A stretch of DNA of 34,379 nucleotides. It comes from a virus. The translations under genes and the position numbers were made by a program. Position 1 is the first letter of the stretch; each line of letters starts with the position of its first letter. The notes under the pieces are model-generated. The model searched no databases. It saw nothing but the letters and a program-made list of their open reading frames with translations, and had not been told where the DNA came from. This document shows positions 30,404-34,379 of the stretch, in pieces. Where the stretch lies: the IMG/VR virus record IMGVR_UViG_3300035698_003902, positions 1 through 34,379 of that record; one strand, 5' to 3'.

Positions 30404-31855
30404 TTAAGCGTCGATGTAACTCTGAACGTTCTTAATCAGCATGTTCGCTTCAGGCTGCCAGAACTCCATTCCCATCTCAGTCAGGAACTCATCCCGACGG
30501 AAATCGTCACCGTTGTTCTGACGGTTCTTAAGAAGTGCTGTATCACGATTAGCCAATGGACGATACTTGATGCTGTGAACGTCAAGGATCAAAGCCCAAT
30601 AACGCCAGTCTGCACGCATGTTGAACATTGGATGTATCATGAAGTGGAACTTACCAAACGGCGTAAGCAGAGTAGTGAAGTCAAGCCCGTAAGCAGATTC
30701 ACCTTCCTTTACGACGAATGTAGAGTTCTTCCTGAACATCTCCGAGAAGGCCAAGATAGCACCAGAACCACAAAGCACGAGGCGTTCGTTAGTTAATGGG
30801 CTGTGGAAGCGAGAAACGCGTTCAGCGTAACTGTTCCATTTCTTGACTGATATTGTACCAGCAGCATTCGCAATGATTCGTTTGTCATCATCGGTATCGC
30901 TAGTAACAATAGTGTGAGTATTGTACGGCGCGTACGTAGAGCCGTCAATCTGAAGGCCGGTTGTGCCAGCATCCCATAACGCAAGGAACTCAATGATACC
31001 CGACATAGTGCGCTGCACTTCATCAGGACGACCCGAAGTCAATGAAGGAACAGTCGTAGTAGAACGTTGTCCGAAAAGCAAACGCCTTTCGAGTGTCGTC
31101 ATATGTTCGATTTCCTTCTTCTTGGCGTCTTCGTTGTACGGTCCAGTATCATCATACTTCAAGCCCATCTGCAATGCAGAACCAGTCATTTCCCAAGGAG
31201 TCCGAGAGATCTGAGTTTGGTTTTCAATACGTACAGGACGTTTGAAAGGAGTTGGTGTATAAGCATCCCCTCGCGCACCTTCACCTGCAACGTGATCAAC
31301 TACCTGAGCAGTCTCTCCATTGACAAAGTCAGAAGCGTTAAAGGTTGCAACCGCAGACGAGAATGTACCAGCTCGTATTGGACGAACAGTGACATAACCA
31401 GCAGTACTGATAGTAGTAGAACGTTCAACCGCAGTAACTCGTAAGAGTATATTCGATGTCGTTCCGACTTCACCAACACTAAGGACGCTGCCTTCGCGCA
31501 CATGTTGCGTACCAGTCAACTTCAAGTAGAAGTCGTCAGTTACAAGAATAGCACCTGTGGCGTCTGTTACTGCCGATCCGTCCGTCGCCGTAGCGCTAGA
31601 GGGTGCCGTAGTTGTTAATGCTGCGTTAGACCCAGTGGCCCGACACGCTTGTTTTGGTAGTTCATACCGATCTTCGTACCAGAACATCTGCGAATCTGTC
31701 ACGACTTCTTCCCCTATGAGAGAAAGAATACCGGTCAAACTCGACTGCCCGTTCGGGTAGAAGTGTAGGATGTTTCGACGATAGCTGTTAAACCTATCTT
31801 CTTCATCCAAGAACTGTCCGGAATTCAATGGAATTCCTAGTAAGTACTCTGCCAT
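30404..31855 (-). CDS. Major capsid protein, SU10/DUF5309-like, 483 aa
   Basis: The middle segment (NQTQISRTPWEMTGSALQMG, then EDAKKKEIEHMTTLERRLLF near 230-260) has the pattern of SU10-type major capsid proteins of the HK97 fold: a Thr-rich strand followed by a long charged helix. Size and position after a scaffold gene agree. The start ATG has no Shine-Dalgarno sequence (AACCACAATAATT before it) yet this must be among the most expressed genes. No pro-domain cleavage site can be named. Internal parts such as GYVTVRPIRAGTF suggest an extra domain on the surface. Confidence 0.82.
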   Translation of the reverse strand: MAEYLLGIPLNSGQFLDEEDRFNSYRRNILHFYPNGQSSLTGILSLIGEEVVTDSQMFWYEDRYELPKQACRATGSNAALTTTAPSSATATDGSAVTDATGAILVTDDFYLKLTGTQHVREGSVLSVGEVGTTSNILLRVTAVERSTTISTAGYVTVRPIRAGTFSSAVATFNASDFVNGETAQVVDHVAGEGARGDAYTPTPFKRPVRIENQTQISRTPWEMTGSALQMGLKYDDTGPYNEDAKKKEIEHMTTLERRLLFGQRSTTTVPSLTSGRPDEVQRTMSGIIEFLALWDAGTTGLQIDGSTYAPYNTHTIVTSDTDDDKRIIANAAGTISVKKWNSYAERVSRFHSPLTNERLVLCGSGAILAFSEMFRKNSTFVVKEGESAYGLDFTTLLTPFGKFHFMIHPMFNMRADWRYWALILDVHSIKYRPLANRDTALLKNRQNNGDDFRRDEFLTEMGMEFWQPEANMLIKNVQSYIDA

Positions 31856-31857
31856 AA

Positions 31858-32757
31858 TTATTGTGGTTTATTTGGATTAGGATTGTAGACCTTGCCGGTA
31901 AACGGGTTTTTATACTCGTGACCGCCAACGCCTGGTTGCTCTCCTGAAACCGGACTCCGCCCACCATTAGCCATTGTCGTCATGGTCGGGACAACGGGTG
32001 TTTGGGGTTCTTGGATCGTCTGATCGGAAACTGTTTTCTTCAACGGGTCTATGACTACTTGCATAGTAGCACCTGATGCCACGACTTGTTCTGAAACTGC
32101 TGCGAAAGCTTCCGCTTCACTGCCCTCAAAACCTCCCATGGTACTGGCGACTTGTTGAACTAAAGGTTCGAATTGTGCTAAGCCTGGATACTCGTTGTAG
32201 AACCTTGTAAATAGTGCGTTCTTCTGAGTTTCCTCATGCTGTGCAACGATAGGTTGAAGGATCTGTTCAAACTTCTGCATTTGTAAACGAGACGCAATGT
32301 CGGCGATAGCAACCGCATTGTCTCTAGTCTTATTCGTGTGCATCTGAACTCGTTTAACATCATCCTCAGTTACGTCTTCTTCTTCCTTACCCAACATGAA
32401 TGCTGCGTCAGCAAGCGTGACTTGGTAGTCCTTCGTGATCTGTTGGATCTCTTCAGGTGTTAGCTGTGCAGGTGGAGTTTCGACAGGTGCAACAACTTGT
32501 GCTTCGGCAGCTTCACGAAGAACCCGTTTGGACTCCTCGTCTAACGTTACTGTGGGAACTGCTACTGGTTGACCTTCTGTAACAGGAACTACTGGTTTAG
32601 GAACTGGAGTTCCCTCGACCGCTGCTACAGGTGGCGTTTCTCCTGGTGCTAAGACTGGCTCAGGTACCGGTGCGTTTATCTTCTCTTGGACAAAAGCGCT
32701 CTTACTGGGCTCTTGACCTTCAACTGGTGGTGTAACTTCTGTTTGTGCGGGATCCAT
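31858..32757 (-). CDS. Capsid scaffold protein, 299 aa
   Basis: The N-terminal 90 residues are a Pro/Val/Glu-rich disordered region (PVPEPVLAPGETPPVAAVEG), followed by helical, acidic stretches (EEIQQITKDYQVTLADAAFM; IADIASRLQMQKFEQILQPI) and a short basic tail (NPFTGKVYNPNPNKPQ) that would bind capsid protein. Disordered arm, helical rod and basic tail is the classic scaffold outline. It lies between portal and major capsid genes as expected. Its start overlaps the preceding stop as TAATG. Confidence 0.75.
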   Translation of the reverse strand: MDPAQTEVTPPVEGQEPSKSAFVQEKINAPVPEPVLAPGETPPVAAVEGTPVPKPVVPVTEGQPVAVPTVTLDEESKRVLREAAEAQVVAPVETPPAQLTPEEIQQITKDYQVTLADAAFMLGKEEEDVTEDDVKRVQMHTNKTRDNAVAIADIASRLQMQKFEQILQPIVAQHEETQKNALFTRFYNEYPGLAQFEPLVQQVASTMGGFEGSEAEAFAAVSEQVVASGATMQVVIDPLKKTVSDQTIQEPQTPVVPTMTTMANGGRSPVSGEQPGVGGHEYKNPFTGKVYNPNPNKPQ

Positions 32758-33005
32758 TATCTTTCCTCTGGTTGTATTGTTGTTGCTTCTTGTTCGACGT
32801 AACTCTTGAAGTCGTTTTCAAAAGTCTGTAATAAATTGATCTTTCCAATAGCTTGTTCGCGGAGTTGGAAATCAGACAACTCACTGCAGGAATCAAGTAC
32901 TATCGAAAGTGCACTATTCTCCGCACAGAGCAGGTACTTTCTCATTACTGGCCAACCGCCTCCTTGTAAAAGAGTTCTTACTTCTTGTAGTTCGTTATTG
33001 GTCAT
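32757..33005 (-). CDS. Hypothetical small protein, 82 aa
   Basis: A helical, acidic protein (ELQEVRTLLQGGGWPVMRKY; ENDFKSYVEQEATTIQPEER) between portal and scaffold. Similar small genes lie at this point in many podoviruses, but I do not recognise a family. It overlaps the portal gene by ATGA and the scaffold gene by TAATG, so the three are translated as a unit. A head-assembly role is likely from context. Confidence 0.6.
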   Translation of the reverse strand: MTNNELQEVRTLLQGGGWPVMRKYLLCAENSALSIVLDSCSELSDFQLREQAIGKINLLQTFENDFKSYVEQEATTIQPEER

Positions 33006-34379
33006 ACGGCACTCCCCGCAGCAAGCTGTCTGATTAAGTCATTTCCACCTACGTCTACAGGTTGAGCTCCACCGTCTGAAGCGGCCTGAGCCTGCGCGTC
33101 TGGAACAACTTCAGCATTAGGAACGAACCCGTTGTTCGCAGAGAAGCTGAAGTCCTTGATGTTAGTAATACCATTTAACTGTAGGATGTGATCTAGTAAA
33201 GGTTTCGGATGGATATCCAGTATCTTCGCAATCTCAGGATTCGCTGTGAGGGACTGGAACAAGTCTAACTGGATCTTAGCTTGTCGATCCTTGTCTGTAG
33301 GAAGCGTAGCGTCATACGGAACGAAGTCGTAACCTCCAGCAATGGTCTTAGGATCAGCCATCATAACATCTGCAAACGGATACTCCTGTGCAAAGTCTCC
33401 TTGTATCATGTTATAGACTTCTTCGGTTCTTCCTTGCCTAGTGTTCGAAAGCATTTGCTGTCCGAGAGGTTCAAGTCCCTGCAACCAGTTAAGCTGTGCG
33501 TGCATCTTGAGTCTAGCTGCTGCACCTGCATTCACGTTCTTAGCTTCTGTAGCTGAGCGTCTACCCGATGCAAATTGACCCAGCGCGTTCTCGTTAATTC
33601 CAGTAACAACTTGTATAATGCTGTTAATGCTTCCGATGTCATTCACATGACTAGAGGTAACATCAGTCACTGTGAGTTGCTTCAGTGCTCTGTCAGGATT
33701 CTTGGAGCCGCTACCCTTAAGACGAATGTAAGCCTTGTCGTTAAGGATGTCGTCACTCTCAATCGACTGCGGGTCATACAACATCTTGTTCTTCAGAACT
33801 TTTCTAACCCCCATGACATGCGAATTAAGAAACCAATTAACTAAACTCTGTAGTTCGTTGATTGTAGACGCAAGCCCTGGGTTATAGAACGCATTATGAT
33901 CTGGGGAATACTCAGCGAGAGCATAGTTAAATTGGTTATGCAAATAGCCAGCAGGCTCAAAGCGTATGACCTTCTGATCGTTGCCTAGAACAGTTATATA
34001 TTTAACAGGCATTAACGACTGGCCTAAATCTATGCCCACAGAGTCTGTCCAATCCTTAGGCACTATGTCGAAACAGATTTCAGTTTGAATCATGTCGTCT
34101 GTCGACATAAGATTGCTTTGCGATTTCTGTCTGAAGTTCTCAACAGCCCCAAAAGTTCTTCCGGCGTATCTTTTGCGCGATTCAAACACATTCTTGCCAA
34201 AACTGGTAGGAATGTGTTTAACTCCATGATACATTTTGCCTTCTTGTCTTTGTAAGTTCTTCCTTGACGTCTCGGTCTCGTGCCCAACGAACAGCCCCTC
34301 TTGGAACTTGGCCAAAGGAACCGCAGGATCTGGATAAAAACTATACGGACTGATATTTGTAATAACATTCCCTTGGTAT
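33002..34379 (-). CDS. Portal protein, partial (N-terminus outside the window)
   Basis: The reading frame runs off the right edge without a start. Its first visible residues include ISPYSFYPDP, a motif frequent in podovirus portal proteins, and continue in frame into AKFQEG; a TTG at 34315 is therefore not the start. The visible 458 residues contain helical stretches (LQSLVNWFLNSHVMGVRKVL; LNWLQGLEPLGQQMLSN) and the segment ITGINENALGQFASGRRSATE, typical of the portal stem and crown. It forms the ring through which DNA is packaged and leaves. Terminase probably lies just outside. Confidence 0.85.
   Translation of the reverse strand, partial: YQGNVITNISPYSFYPDPAVPLAKFQEGLFVGHETETSRKNLQRQEGKMYHGVKHIPTSFGKNVFESRKRYAGRTFGAVENFRQKSQSNLMSTDDMIQTEICFDIVPKDWTDSVGIDLGQSLMPVKYITVLGNDQKVIRFEPAGYLHNQFNYALAEYSPDHNAFYNPGLASTINELQSLVNWFLNSHVMGVRKVLKNKMLYDPQSIESDDILNDKAYIRLKGSGSKNPDRALKQLTVTDVTSSHVNDIGSINSIIQVVTGINENALGQFASGRRSATEAKNVNAGAAARLKMHAQLNWLQGLEPLGQQMLSNTRQGRTEEVYNMIQGDFAQEYPFADVMMADPKTIAGGYDFVPYDATLPTDKDRQAKIQLDLFQSLTANPEIAKILDIHPKPLLDHILQLNGITNIKDFSFSANNGFVPNAEVVPDAQAQAASDGGAQPVDVGGNDLIRQLAAGSAV

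Noticed and set aside
31903-31922. A copy of the dyad element before the capsid gene (GAGTATAAAAACCC on the minus strand)
   Set aside because: Only the right half matches; the TTATnACT arm is missing and two bases would have to be deleted.
34313-34315. A TTG start for the portal gene
   Set aside because: The frame is open to the window edge and the upstream codons encode a portal-like motif (ISPYSFYPDP), so the gene is cut by the window.
1-34379. CRISPR array, insertion sequence or integrase
   Set aside because: No regularly spaced repeats, transposase motifs, terminal inverted repeats or recombinase signatures were seen.

Overview
This window is most of the genome of a tailed, short-tailed (podovirus-like) bacteriophage. 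It is gene-dense and has no stretch of 300 bases without a gene. The gene set resembles the T7 plan for tail and ejection proteins, but replication rests on a recombination-type toolkit. The host cannot be read from the sequence. A Gram-negative host is a reasonable inference from the T7-like ejection proteins and the RlpA-like cell-wall protein. The standard code is used (TAA, TGA and TAG all act as stops).

Layout. Bases 1-15667 are read left to right: small unknown early genes (1-5134), including a zinc-ribbon protein, a membrane-anchored RlpA-like protein and a DUF3310 protein, followed by a DNA metabolism block. That block holds a RecB/Cas4-like nuclease, a Sak4-like RecA-fold ATPase, a probable ssDNA-binding protein, a ParB-domain/DNA methyltransferase fusion, an ATP-dependent DNA ligase, a UDG-like/exonuclease/family A DNA polymerase fusion, a DnaQ-type exonuclease and a DUF3987 P-loop protein. 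Bases 34379-15372 are read right to left and hold the virion genes in assembly order: portal (cut by the window edge), small protein, scaffold, major capsid protein, an unusual Val/Ala/Ser-triplet protein, small protein, tail adaptor, collar fibre, tail nozzle, two small structural proteins, a T7 gp13-like protein, gp14/gp15-like internal proteins and a giant 2465-residue ejection protein.

The two arms converge and run into each other: the last 296 bases of the DUF3987 gene and of the giant gene overlap on opposite strands, with no terminator between them. Terminase, any RNA polymerase, primase and holin are not in the window; they may lie outside it.

The most interesting unexplained signal is a 23-base element: a 17-base dyad (TTATnACTnAsTwATAA) followed by AAACCA. 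It occurs with a full consensus match at four places on both strands and with two or three mismatches at two more. Three copies sit 1-3 bases before a start codon (7558, 14243, and 29301 on the minus strand), each directly behind a strong hairpin. It could be a phage promoter, an operator, or an RNA leader signal. Other points of note are a structured RNA candidate at 895-971, a shared TAACAACTAA leader before three early genes, and an in-frame stop that seems to split a gp14-like gene.
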